Below are positions 27,939 through 36,193 of a stretch of 63,410 nt of DNA, piece after piece; position 1 is the stretch's first letter; every line of letters starts with the position of its first letter. The position numbers and the translations under genes are program-made. Source of the DNA: Flavipsychrobacter sp. Lineage in GTDB: Bacteria; Bacteroidota; Bacteroidia; Chitinophagales; Chitinophagaceae. The stretch spans positions 1-63,410 of the forward strand of contig JAOQAP010000060.1 in assembly GCA_025963465.1 (NCBI GenBank), in the 5' to 3' direction. The notes beneath the pieces are model-generated. The model worked only from the letters and a program-made list of their open reading frames with translations. It ran no database searches and was not told where the DNA came from.

Positions 27939-27989
27939 TTTAAGAAATTTTTTTTGGCAGACAGTGCATTTGTGATCAAAAAAATAAAA

Positions 27990-28019
27990 GGAGTGCAAGT
28001 ATTACAATACTTACACTCC
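27990..28019 (-). terminator. Intrinsic terminator after the sigma-factor operon
   Basis: GGAGTG-c-AAGTATT-ac-AATACTT-a-CACTCC forms a near-perfect 30-base hairpin. On the minus strand it is followed by CTTTTATTTTTTT. It lies 24 bases past the stop of the membrane protein gene. Confidence 0.8.
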
Positions 28020-28043
28020 CTTGAAAACTTTACTGGGTAATGC

Positions 28044-28649
28044 TTACAGGTCTTTTCTAAAAGCTTCCGTTTCTTTCAGGTTCTCTAGTATATTATTCAG
28101 GTTGTTAAGGTACAGCCTGCGGTACAACACAACAGAAAAGATAATGCCCAATATAAGGGAGACGACAAGTTTTGCGAGATGGTCGGCTGCACTCTCATGC
28201 CTCACCCACCTGTAGACGAGTATATAGGCCGCTGGAGCAACGAGGAACAACGAAAGAAGCCCTATAAACCGTTCCCTGAGGATAAACAGCTTAAAGCGTT
28301 GGGTCTTGTTCGCAGTATCTGTAATATTCCCTGCGCTGATGTCTATGCCAGACAGCCACCTCAGCTTGTATATGCCCCATACCAGTGTGGCGATAAATGC
28401 CACCATAACGATGATGTAGGACACGATCATTTCCGGCCGGCCTCCCAACTGGTTGATCATAAGTACAAAGATCGCAAAGGCCAATAGTGTGACTGAACCT
28501 CCCAGGTACTCCGCGTTCTTTATCTTTTCCAGAGCACTGTTCGATTTATCTTTTAATATGCGGCTAACAAGCTGTTCATTCAGTGTGCTCATTTTTTTTA
28601 GTTCTTTTTCGTGTGCCTGCCACAGGCTTTTCATTGATTCCAGTTCCAT
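28044..28649 (-). CDS. Membrane protein downstream of an ECF sigma factor (possible anti-sigma factor)
   Basis: A 201-residue protein with a soluble helical N-terminus (ESMKSLWQAHEKELKKM) and four hydrophobic segments near residues 50-66, 75-95, 128-145 and 160-175. It begins 13 bases after the sigma-factor gene on the same strand and is followed by a terminator, so the two form an operon. In Bacteroidota such partners often act as membrane-bound anti-sigma factors, but no zinc-binding anti-sigma motif is present, so that role is inferred. Confidence 0.7.
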   Translation of the reverse strand: MELESMKSLWQAHEKELKKMSTLNEQLVSRILKDKSNSALEKIKNAEYLGGSVTLLAFAIFVLMINQLGGRPEMIVSYIIVMVAFIATLVWGIYKLRWLSGIDISAGNITDTANKTQRFKLFILRERFIGLLSLFLVAPAAYILVYRWVRHESAADHLAKLVVSLILGIIFSVVLYRRLYLNNLNNILENLKETEAFRKDL

Positions 28650-28662
28650 ATAGTTGTCTGCT

Positions 28663-29169
28663 TTATTGTTGTATTGTTTGTGCCTGCTTTTTTAGTTTCT
28701 CTTTTATCCTGCCCAGCCGAGTGCCGGTGTTAGTAACTGTAAGCCCCATTATAGCAGCTATCTCTTCGTAACTATTGTCTTCCAGGTACAGCAGTATCAG
28801 TGCTTTCTCCAGTTGCGGTAACTGGCGTATCAGTTGCCACAGCAGCAGGTACTCATCATCGGCGCTGTCTTTCCCGTCAGCTACCTGCGCCAGGTCAGCA
28901 TCGAACGGAACGGCTGATATCTTCCTGCTGCCACTGCGTTTATGGCTGATGGCTGTATTCAGTGCTATACGGTAAAGCCATGTGCTTACTTTAGCGTCAT
29001 GCTTAAACTTTGGGAATGCGGTCCATGTTTGCAGTATTATTTCCTGGTACAGGTCTTTGTAGTCTTCCGGGTTATTTATTATATACAGGTTGCACACCTT
29101 ATGAATGATTCGTTCATGCTGCTTTATCAGTTCTGTAAAATCATGAGTTAGCTGTGCTGTAGGCTTCAT
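28663..29169 (-). CDS. ECF-type sigma-70 family RNA polymerase sigma factor
   Basis: A 168-residue ECF sigma factor. Region 2 is visible as YKDLYQEIILQTWTAFPKF ... VSTWLYRIALNTAISHKR, and region 4 as LPQLEKALILLYLEDNSYEEIAAIMGLTVTNTGTRLGRIKEKLKK with its helix-turn-helix. It directs RNA polymerase to a specific regulon, which is unknown here. The membrane protein encoded immediately downstream is its likely partner. Confidence 0.92.
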   Translation of the reverse strand: MKPTAQLTHDFTELIKQHERIIHKVCNLYIINNPEDYKDLYQEIILQTWTAFPKFKHDAKVSTWLYRIALNTAISHKRSGSRKISAVPFDADLAQVADGKDSADDEYLLLWQLIRQLPQLEKALILLYLEDNSYEEIAAIMGLTVTNTGTRLGRIKEKLKKQAQTIQQ

Positions 29170-29471
29170 TCGTTTTGTATATGCTTTATTAGTCGCAGGA
29201 GTACATGAAAAATCACATGCAGGCGCAAAATTCTTTGGGTGACCGGCTATTTTCTTTGTATCGTTTCATTCTTCAACAGACATACGAATTAAACTAAAAG
29301 GCGACAGTTATTATTGTATTGGAGCTACAAATGATTACCGACATTAAATATATATCCCTGTTACTAACATTTTTAGTTAATAATCCGTCTTTACATTACC
29401 GACAAAATAAAAGGTCGGTATCATTAAAGCAATATTGCAATAAAATCATTTATTTAACCAAAATCCACCAT
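29170..29471. other. Intergenic region between divergent genes
   Basis: This region of about 300 bases holds no convincing gene. It contains an inverted repeat TACCGAC/GTCGGTA (29397-29403 and 29414-29420) with a 10-base A-rich loop and no T tail, which could form a 5' leader structure for the downstream T9SS gene. The in-frame TTG at 29319 used by the ORF track is not a credible start. Confidence 0.4.
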
Positions 29472-30638
29472 ATGTACATGAAACAACTACTCATTTGTTT
29501 AGGGCTGCTGGCTGGCAGCAACCTGTCATCACAGGCCCAAAGCTTTGTTCCGCCAAATCTTGACTTTGAACTAGGTACGACCGCGAACTGGAACTTCTAC
29601 AAAGGAACGGTAAGCACAGGCTTTATCTATAGTCTGTCAAGTACATCGGCCACTATCGGTTTACATACCCTCACGTCAGGCTCTGGCGTTGATTACTATG
29701 GTGGTTTTCCTGAAGTGGGAACCGGGTCATATTCGCTGAAACTGGCTCACGACACGGCGAACTATAATGCTGATGCCGCAACCTATAACATTGCGTTACC
29801 ATCTACCAGCACTTATAGACTTATATATCAGTATGCCGCTGTTCTTGAGGACCCATCTCATATGTCAACGCATCAACCAGTATTCCGGGTACAGGCGATC
29901 GACTCGGCTGTCGGAACGGTATTTTTTGATTCCATTATTTATGACCCAACTCCAGGCTTTATACATTCAACTGTTGCTCCAAACCCATGGTATAAAGCCT
30001 GGACTAATGTAAGCGTTGACCTGAGTGCTTATGCGGGCAAAACGGTTACAATGAAGTTTAGTGCTGCCGCCTGCAGCGACGGTGGGCATTTCGGGTATGC
30101 TTACATAGACGTAGACGCTCTTTTTGAAAATTCTACTATGTTGCCGCTTCACGCTCCAAGCGTAACTCTTACAGCGCCTTCAGGCTATAGCGCTTATAAG
30201 TGGACAGATGCTTTAACGTTTACTTCGTCTTATGGTACCACTGCGAGTGTAACATTGCCTGCGCCATTGGCAAAAAAGAAATATGCATTGATCCTTACTC
30301 CAGCTGCCGGACATGGTACTGTGGATACGCTTTATAAGACGGTGGATATTACACCTACACTGGGTTCCGGTACTATGAACGTAAACACTGGATTTAACGT
30401 GTATCCTAACCCTACATCAGGTACTATGAACATTCAATGGACCAACCAGCAGACAGGCACTGCAACCGTGCGGGTGACAGATGTAGCAGGCAGGGTAGTT
30501 ATGCAGTCAGTGATGAAACTGGAAGCAGCTTCAGGCCAGCAGCAGATCGACCTGGGTAAAGTAGCCAATGGAATTTATTCTGTCTCTGTCAAGTCCGACA
30601 ATATTAACTATACAAGTAAAATAACAGTTCAGAAATAA
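29472..30638 (+). CDS. T9SS-secreted protein with type A sorting domain
   Basis: About 389 residues. A signal peptide (MKQLLICLGLLAGSNLSSQAQ) follows a short MY start, so ATG 29472 or 29478 is preferred over the track's TTG. The middle portion (LDFELGTTANWNFYKG ... AYAGKTVTMKFSAAACSDGGHFGYAYIDVDALF) looks like a jelly-roll or carbohydrate-binding beta-sandwich. The C-terminus FNVYPNPTSGTMNIQW ... GIYSVSVKSDNINYTSKITVQK is a T9SS type A sorting domain. It is a surface or secreted cargo protein of unknown ligand. Confidence 0.85.
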   Translation: MYMKQLLICLGLLAGSNLSSQAQSFVPPNLDFELGTTANWNFYKGTVSTGFIYSLSSTSATIGLHTLTSGSGVDYYGGFPEVGTGSYSLKLAHDTANYNADAATYNIALPSTSTYRLIYQYAAVLEDPSHMSTHQPVFRVQAIDSAVGTVFFDSIIYDPTPGFIHSTVAPNPWYKAWTNVSVDLSAYAGKTVTMKFSAAACSDGGHFGYAYIDVDALFENSTMLPLHAPSVTLTAPSGYSAYKWTDALTFTSSYGTTASVTLPAPLAKKKYALILTPAAGHGTVDTLYKTVDITPTLGSGTMNVNTGFNVYPNPTSGTMNIQWTNQQTGTATVRVTDVAGRVVMQSVMKLEAASGQQQIDLGKVANGIYSVSVKSDNINYTSKITVQK

Positions 30639-30660
30639 AATAAGGAACTAGTGAAATTGA

Positions 30661-30692
30661 AAAAGGGTGTCTTAAACGGACACCCTTTTTTT
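30661..30692. terminator. Bidirectional intrinsic terminator
   Basis: AAAA-GGGTGTC-ttaaacg-GACACCC-TTTTTTT lies between the convergent T9SS gene and the SRPBCC gene. The run of T on one side and A on the other allows termination from both directions. Confidence 0.85.
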
Positions 30693-30699
30693 ATGCATG

Positions 30700-31149
30700 T
30701 TATGTAGTTTCAGCAAGTTCTCTTAACCTGGTCAATGCCTTGGGCCATATCTTGCTGAAGTAATCTACAAACTGCGGCGATATACCTTTTACGCTCATGT
30801 CTACTGTAAGCTCTGTTCCCCCCTCTACATCTTGTAGTGTATAATTTTCCATGGCGCCGGCCCACTTGGCGCTTTCTTTACTATCCAGCTCTTCGACGCC
30901 ATTCTTTATTATGCCCAGGTGCCTTATAGACATGAATTCATTCGGTACATTATCTGCTATCATAGATACCATTCCCGATTTTTCGGCATTCACGAATAGC
31001 ACCTTGCTCCCGTTTTCCCAGTCGGTCTCTGCGCGCGAGCCGGGTGAAAATACTGCGGTCCATTCCTGGTAAGTAGTATCGTTCCACAGCGTATTCCACA
31101 CCTTTTCCTTAGGTGCATCTATTGTTATTTTAAATTGCAGTCGTTCCAT
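30700..31149 (-). CDS. SRPBCC family protein
   Basis: A 149-residue START-like/SRPBCC protein. The start LQFKITIDAPKEKVWNTLWNDTTYQEWTAVFSPGS is typical of the polyketide-cyclase/AHSA1 group, and the C-terminal helix (FVDYFSKIWPKALTRLREL) closes the cavity. No signal peptide is present. It starts 11 bases after the stop of a second SRPBCC gene on the same strand, and the pair is probably co-transcribed. Confidence 0.82.
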   Translation of the reverse strand: MERLQFKITIDAPKEKVWNTLWNDTTYQEWTAVFSPGSRAETDWENGSKVLFVNAEKSGMVSMIADNVPNEFMSIRHLGIIKNGVEELDSKESAKWAGAMENYTLQDVEGGTELTVDMSVKGISPQFVDYFSKIWPKALTRLRELAETT

Positions 31150-31160
31150 GACACACTAAT

Positions 31161-31607
31161 TTAAGAATTATTATCCTGCTCTATAAACTTTTTTAATAGC
31201 TCTAGTGTAACATTCCAGTAGAACACAAGGTGCCTGTATATGGCCTCTGTAGGAAAGTTAGTAATGGTGAGTGTAAGATTGGTCCCATCTTCTACAGGTG
31301 TAAGCCGGAACTCAAAAACAGAATAGCTGCCGGGAACATCGGGAAGGTTTGACAGGGAGCTGCTGTGGCTATAAGCAAGCACACATTCAGTACTGTACTG
31401 CAGCACTTTTCCTGTATTCTCAAACGGTATACCATGCAGGTCTCCGTTAATAATGAACGACCCGCCCACTTTCCAGTCTGTAATAATATTTATTCCTGGT
31501 TCAGACATCCACTGCTTCATCAATAATGGCTGTGTCAATGCCGCCCACACTTGTGATGCAGTGGTATTAATAACGACCGTCTTGTTGAATGTGCTGTGTT
31601 CTGACAT
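31161..31607 (-). CDS. AHSA1-like SRPBCC family protein
   Basis: A 148-residue protein with the AHSA1-like pattern FNKTVVINTTASQVWAALTQPLLMKQWMSEPG at the start and VFYWNVTLELLKKFIEQ at the end. It is the first gene of a two-gene SRPBCC operon. A -7 element TAaaTTTG on the minus strand (31639-31632) lies 24 bases upstream of its ATG. Ligand or client is unknown. Confidence 0.82.
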   Translation of the reverse strand: MSEHSTFNKTVVINTTASQVWAALTQPLLMKQWMSEPGINIITDWKVGGSFIINGDLHGIPFENTGKVLQYSTECVLAYSHSSSLSNLPDVPGSYSVFEFRLTPVEDGTNLTLTITNFPTEAIYRHLVFYWNVTLELLKKFIEQDNNS

Positions 31608-31777
31608 TGCGAACCATTTGGTTCTATGTTACAAATTTAGGATTGTCGGGTGATAATTGTTCAGGAAACCAATATGCTTACCAGGCCTTTTTTATGCCCC
31701 GCAAGCAGATGCCTTCGCCTATAATCGATAGTCCATGCGAGGTTGTCATAGTTAGAATAAATTAAGTATCTTGTGCC

Positions 31778-32203
31778 ATGAATAAATCCGGTCCAATCAT
31801 TGTAATTGAAGATGACGTAGATGATCAGGAAATATTAGTCGATATTTTCCTGAAATTGGGATACAAAAATGAGATCATCTACTTTTTTGATGGCAATGAT
31901 GCATTGGAATACCTCAATAAAACAGATGTTCAGCCGTTTCTCATCTTATCGGATATAAACATGCCGAAAATAAACGGCTTTGAGTTGAGAAGTAAGATAT
32001 TTACAAATGAGCAGCTACAGACTAAATGCATACCGTATTTATTCTTTACAACGAGTGCCACAAAGAAATCAGTTATAGATGCCTATGCACTATCTGTCCA
32101 GGGTTTTTTCACGAAACCAACTTCTATGCAGAGCCTGGAAAATACCATACGGAAAATAGTAGAATACTGGCAGGAATGCATCGCACCAAGCCAATTCGAT
32201 TAG
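31778..32203 (+). CDS. Stand-alone response regulator receiver protein
   Basis: A 141-residue CheY-like receiver with no output domain. The acidic pocket is IVIEDDVDDQE, the phospho-acceptor aspartate is in LILSDINMPKINGFEL near residue 60, and the switch and lysine positions are in FFTTSATKK and GFFTKPTS. The DDxDD start is typical of the Rcp1-like receivers common in Bacteroidota. No kinase lies next to it, so the partner is unknown. Confidence 0.9.
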   Translation: MNKSGPIIVIEDDVDDQEILVDIFLKLGYKNEIIYFFDGNDALEYLNKTDVQPFLILSDINMPKINGFELRSKIFTNEQLQTKCIPYLFFTTSATKKSVIDAYALSVQGFFTKPTSMQSLENTIRKIVEYWQECIAPSQFD

Positions 32204-32534
32204 AAGCATAAACAGTTCATTGCCTCGTATGGCGATCTTGCTTTCTTTCAATCTATCGCGCTTGTTTTTTTAAATAAAACTTATCTGTTTTTATAGTCAT
32301 TATTTATAGCGGTTAGGTATAGTATACTTATGCTTTAGAAATAAGCAATGTTCGTACAAACATTTACACTTAATGAGCACACGCAGGCATCTGCCATGGC
32401 TTGTGGCATAGTTATTACAAGTGAATGATGCATGAATAACCCCGTATACAACTTCGCGATTTTAAACGTTTGTCATCCTTTTTTGATAGCAAGGCCTTTT
32501 CAAATGGAAGGTACACGCCGCAATTTTGAAAAGT
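32204..32534. other. Intergenic region, nothing recognised
   Basis: This stretch of about 330 bases is AT-rich and carries only short random ORFs. A small imperfect inverted repeat (AATGTT/AAACATT near 32347-32364) was noted. No terminator, RNA gene or repeat family member was identified. Confidence 0.4.
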
Positions 32535-32924
32535 ATGAAAACAAACACCAGGTACGTTCTTTTGGCTGATGATGATATAGATGACCAAATGCTATTTGCA
32601 GAGATTTTTTACCAGGTCAGCCGGGAGTTAAACCTGACGATAGTTTCCGGCAGCAATGAGCTTTTTTCCCACCTTAACGCCTGCAAAGACATATACCCCT
32701 GCCTGATTATCCTTGATTATAATATTCCTCTTGTTACCGGGTTGGAAGTCATAAAAGAATTGAAAAAAGATTCCCGTTTTTCCGGCATCCCTGTTATTGT
32801 TTTCAGCACCGCGGAAAGCATAGGCAAGCAATGCCTTGACGCAGGTGCTGTTAGTTGCTTTATCAAGCCTGCCCGTATTTCTGGTTTTATCGAGGTGATG
32901 CAACAAATGCTTGTATGCATCTGA
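32535..32924 (+). CDS. Stand-alone response regulator receiver protein
   Basis: A second orphan CheY-like receiver, about 129 residues from ATG 32535 (MKTNTRYVLLADDDIDDQ). The track's TTG start adds three unlikely residues. The phospho-acceptor is in CLIILDYNIPLVTGLEV and the lysine in CFIKPARISGF. It shares the DDxDD start with the receiver 330 bases upstream but is clearly diverged from it. No output domain or kinase is adjacent. Confidence 0.9.
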   Translation: MKTNTRYVLLADDDIDDQMLFAEIFYQVSRELNLTIVSGSNELFSHLNACKDIYPCLIILDYNIPLVTGLEVIKELKKDSRFSGIPVIVFSTAESIGKQCLDAGAVSCFIKPARISGFIEVMQQMLVCI

Positions 32925-33089
32925 CTAAGCCTGTCTTGCTCGTAGGGACGTTTAATTTGGAATATTACAGCGCTACTGTCATTGGCTTGTAAAATGTACG
33001 CAAATGATACATACTTATTTTGCCTGAATGGTTTTTATTAATAATGTTGCAGTTCGAAAAACGACAAGATTGTCTGACTGATTGAACCT

Positions 33090-33335
33090 GTGAACATGAA
33101 TAATTTTGACACGGTTTTTAAGACCGTGAAAGAGCATTGTGGAGAAGTGGGCGTTTTGCATGAAACATGTTATGACCACATTGTTAAAGCATTGCAAACT
33201 AACAATACACTCTTGTCGATAGATACCTATTTAGAAATTTTACAGGACTTAGGACTGATTAAGTTCTGTAAGTATACTAACGGAATCCTCATTACTGAAA
33301 AAGGTATGGCCACCGACAAGCTATTCCGTGTATAA
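33090..33335 (+). CDS. Small hypothetical protein, possibly winged-helix
   Basis: About 79-81 residues, from GTG 33090 or ATG 33096 (MNNFDTVFKTVKEHCG). The pattern of three helices followed by LQDLGLIKFCKYTNGILITEKGMATDKLF could be a small winged helix in which the last part forms the wing. No family was recognised. A palindromic repeat and the carbamoyltransferase gene follow. Confidence 0.5.
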   Translation: MNMNNFDTVFKTVKEHCGEVGVLHETCYDHIVKALQTNNTLLSIDTYLEILQDLGLIKFCKYTNGILITEKGMATDKLFRV

Positions 33336-33440
33336 AACGCGTACAGCAGCAATATAATAAGGAAATGTTTTTTCAGCCATGCTGATGTGCATTCCAGAAC
33401 CAAATTGTTGTGGATTTGTAATCCACATAAATCGTCACTT

Positions 33441-33496
33441 ACTGGTCGAAGAAGATGCTTCGTTTTCAAATGCTGAAGCGCATCTCTTCTGCATAA
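33441..33496. repeat. Dispersed palindromic repeat, family ACTGGTCGAAGC, copy 1
   Basis: ACTGGTCGAAGAAGATGCTTCG then TTTTCAAATGCTGAAGCGCATCTCTTCTGCATAAA. It shares the ACTGGTCGAAG start, the CTTCG and the ATGCxGAAGCG block with copies at 35282 and 52103. GAAGC/GCTTC pairs allow two small hairpins. Confidence 0.65.
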
Positions 33497-33527
33497 ACAT
33501 TTAAACGGTAACTATAGGCTGCTTTTC

Positions 33528-33535
33528 TATCTTTG
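33528..33535 (+). promoter_or_regulatory. -7 promoter element of the carbamoyltransferase gene
   Basis: TAtcTTTG lies 28 bases before the ATG and immediately after the palindromic repeat. No good -33 element is present at the standard spacing. Confidence 0.45.
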
Positions 33536-33563
33536 ACCCTTAGTAGTCAACCCCGCTGTATTT

Positions 33564-35267
33564 ATGTCGAAACCAACGTATGTTCTGGGCACAGGTCTTT
33601 CACATGATGGATCATCATGCCTGATGAAAGATGGTAAGATATTGGTCGCTATTGAGAAGGAACGGCTCACGCGCAAAAAACATGATGGCGGGAACGACCT
33701 GCTTACAGTGCAGTACTGTCTTGATGCCGCAGGTATTACTGTATCAGATCTTGCCCTTGTAGTTCAGGCTGCCAATTTCGAGAAAGATGCGATCCTGAAG
33801 GAATCCTATTCAGGTCCCAGGTACTTTGCCGGATATGATGTGCCAATGATAAGTATATCTCATCACCTGGCTCACGCATACAGTGCTGTTGCTGCTGCAC
33901 CATTTAGCGCTTGCGGTGTGCTCGTTATAGATGGTTGTGGCAGCCCGTATGATCAGTGTGATGATCTGCAGGATTGCTTTATCCCGCCGGCCGGTAATAC
34001 AGTTAATGGATTATACTGTGAAAAAGACAGCTTCTATTCTTTCGATGGCGCGTTGCTCTCCCCTCTGTATAAAGACTTCTCCTCATTTACTGCTGCGCAT
34101 CATAGTGGTTTCAGGCTACCTACCATCATGCATTCTATAGGGGGCATGTATAGTGCCGGCAGTAATTATTGCTTTGGTAATATGGATGATGCCGGTAAGC
34201 TCATGGGCCTGGCGCCATATGGTAAAGCAACAGGCAAGCCACCAATTTTTATATTGGAAGACGACAGATGCTTTGTTGATTACAACAGCTTTGCAGATGT
34301 GTTTGTACAGCCGCGCAGTTCGTATGCACAATTCAAAGATAATTTCCAGTACTACGCAGATATCGCCTGGTGGGTGCAGCAGGAAACCGGTAGAGCAGTG
34401 CGCTACCTGGTAAAGCAGCGTATGCGGTTATTGCCCGGGTGTGACTCGCTTGCACTTGCGGGTGGCGTGGGGCTTAATGCAGTAACTAACGCAAGCCTTC
34501 TTCAACAGCACATTGTGCGCAATTTATACATACAGCCCGCGGCAGGCGATAATGGGCTTGCTTTAGGGTGTGCATATTTTGGCTGGATGAAGCATTTGGA
34601 CAGGGAGAAGCCTGTTCCGCAACGCTCAGTTTTTTTTGGACGTGCTTATGGTGATGATACCGTAATGGCAGCCATACAAGAACATGATGGCTCAGGTGAT
34701 ATACAGCTTCACGTTACAATGGTAGAAGATATAGCTGCCGCAGCCGCGGCTTCACTTGAGGCTGGTAAGATCATTGGGTGGTACCAGGGTGGCGCAGAGT
34801 TTGGTCCGCGTGCCTTGGGACACCGCAGTATACTTGCAGATCCGCGCATAGACCAGGTACAGCTGATCATCAACAGGGATGTGAAAAACCGGGAAGATTT
34901 CAGACCATTTGCACCCTCTGTACCCCTGGAGCATATAGACCGGTATTTTGTGCACAGTTACGAAAGTCCGTATATGATCCTTACCGATCAGTTGTTGGAT
35001 AAATGGAAGGACAGCCTGTGCGGTATAGTGCATGTAGATGGTAGCTGCAGGGTACAAACAGTAACTGCCGACTGGAATGCTTTATATTACAACCTGTTGA
35101 TGGAGTTTGATCGTGTCACCGGTATCAGTGTACTGCTCAACACTTCTTTTAACACACGCGGCATGCCTATAGTGGAAACGCCGACGCAAGCTATCGCCAT
35201 GTTTTGCTCCTCAGCACTGGATGAACTGTATATAAACAACTATAAAATAGCAAAGCAAGTAAGGTAG
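33564..35267 (+). CDS. NodU/CmcH family carbamoyltransferase
   Basis: A 567-residue enzyme expected to move a carbamoyl group from carbamoyl phosphate, via carbamoyl-AMP, to a hydroxyl of a small molecule or sugar. The N-terminal ASKHA-like domain shows GTGLSHDGSSCLM, IEKERLTRKKHDGG and the metal-binding ISHHLAHAYSAV near residue 93. The C-terminal YrdC-like domain shows WYQGGAEFGPRALGHRSILADPR and VLLNTSFNTRGMPIVETP. It stands alone, with no biosynthetic gene cluster beside it, so the acceptor is unknown. Confidence 0.93.
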   Translation: MSKPTYVLGTGLSHDGSSCLMKDGKILVAIEKERLTRKKHDGGNDLLTVQYCLDAAGITVSDLALVVQAANFEKDAILKESYSGPRYFAGYDVPMISISHHLAHAYSAVAAAPFSACGVLVIDGCGSPYDQCDDLQDCFIPPAGNTVNGLYCEKDSFYSFDGALLSPLYKDFSSFTAAHHSGFRLPTIMHSIGGMYSAGSNYCFGNMDDAGKLMGLAPYGKATGKPPIFILEDDRCFVDYNSFADVFVQPRSSYAQFKDNFQYYADIAWWVQQETGRAVRYLVKQRMRLLPGCDSLALAGGVGLNAVTNASLLQQHIVRNLYIQPAAGDNGLALGCAYFGWMKHLDREKPVPQRSVFFGRAYGDDTVMAAIQEHDGSGDIQLHVTMVEDIAAAAAASLEAGKIIGWYQGGAEFGPRALGHRSILADPRIDQVQLIINRDVKNREDFRPFAPSVPLEHIDRYFVHSYESPYMILTDQLLDKWKDSLCGIVHVDGSCRVQTVTADWNALYYNLLMEFDRVTGISVLLNTSFNTRGMPIVETPTQAIAMFCSSALDELYINNYKIAKQVR

Positions 35268-35281
35268 TCGACCGCTGTACC

Positions 35282-35334
35282 ACTGGTCGAAGCATCCGCT
35301 TCGTCCTCACATGCAGAAGCGTCTCGCTTCTGAA
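35282..35334. repeat. Dispersed palindromic repeat, family ACTGGTCGAAGC, copy 2
   Basis: ACTGGTCGAAGCATCCGCTTCG then TCCTCACATGCAGAAGCGTCTCGCTTCTGAA. It is nearly identical to the copy at 52103 over about 50 bases and lies 15 bases after the carbamoyltransferase stop. Confidence 0.75.
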
Positions 35335-35405
35335 CTATCTTATACATCATTCAGCAATTAAGAACAGCGCTCTCCCGCTCCCTTTCTCCGCGCTCCTTCT
35401 TTTGC

Positions 35406-35993
35406 CTAATGAAATTTCTCGCCCTTAGACAGCATTTCCATTATAATGTTCATTCGCTTTTCGCGGGTCTCCGGTTTTTTGGCCGTCTGAAGCCGCCAGG
35501 TGATCGCATATTTATTGGTTTTGTTCAGTGAGTCGAAAAAAGCCTTCGCCTTTTTGTTTTTTTCAAGGAGTTGGAGAAAATCGTCCGGGGGTGTGGAATT
35601 GGAAGGCGAGTCATACGCAGCATCCAGTCGCCCGTCTTTCTTTGCATCTTCAAAAGCTTTCAGTCCTGCAGCTTTCATTCTCTTTTCGTTCGTAAGCCGT
35701 TCAATATGTTCGATGTTTCGTTTCGACCAGATACTTCGTGCCCTGCGTGGCGTGAATTTCTGGATCCAGGAATCATCGTCAAATTTCTTCTTTTGTCCGT
35801 CTATCCAGCCATAACAGAGTGCTTCATCGAGCGCCTCAGCATAGGTAACGGTTTTTTCACCCGACTCTTTCTTGAAAATACGCAGCCAGATACCATCTGA
35901 CTTTGCATGATTGGCAGCAAGCCATTTCCCCCACACACCTGCAGACGCAAATGATTTTGTAGGAACATCCTTCTTGTTTTCTATAGTACTCAT
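35406..35993 (-). CDS. YdeI/OmpD-associated family protein
   Basis: A 195-residue protein. The segment VWGKWLAANHAKSDGIWLRIFKK, the EALDEALCYGWIDGQKK motif near residue 55 and FTPRRARSIWSKRNIEHIERL near residue 80 are characteristic of the YdeI family (linked to antimicrobial-peptide resistance in enterics). The C-terminal PPDDFLQLLEKNKKAKAFFDSL part is also standard. It is cytoplasmic; its molecular activity is unknown. Confidence 0.87.
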   Translation of the reverse strand: MSTIENKKDVPTKSFASAGVWGKWLAANHAKSDGIWLRIFKKESGEKTVTYAEALDEALCYGWIDGQKKKFDDDSWIQKFTPRRARSIWSKRNIEHIERLTNEKRMKAAGLKAFEDAKKDGRLDAAYDSPSNSTPPDDFLQLLEKNKKAKAFFDSLNKTNKYAITWRLQTAKKPETREKRMNIIMEMLSKGEKFH

Positions 35994-36193
35994 TCAGCCT
36001 CTGTCCATTTAAAGCAAGACAGCCGATACTAACTTACGAAATGTTTTTAAAATCAGGCTTCAAAAAAAGACAGCATTTAACAAGACTACGTGACATTGGA
36101 TAGCCGGGAGCGAGCAATGTCGGTCGGAAAATAAGACCAATATAGGCGGAATAGAAACACAATGGATTGAAAACTCTTGTTTCATTATCTGAT

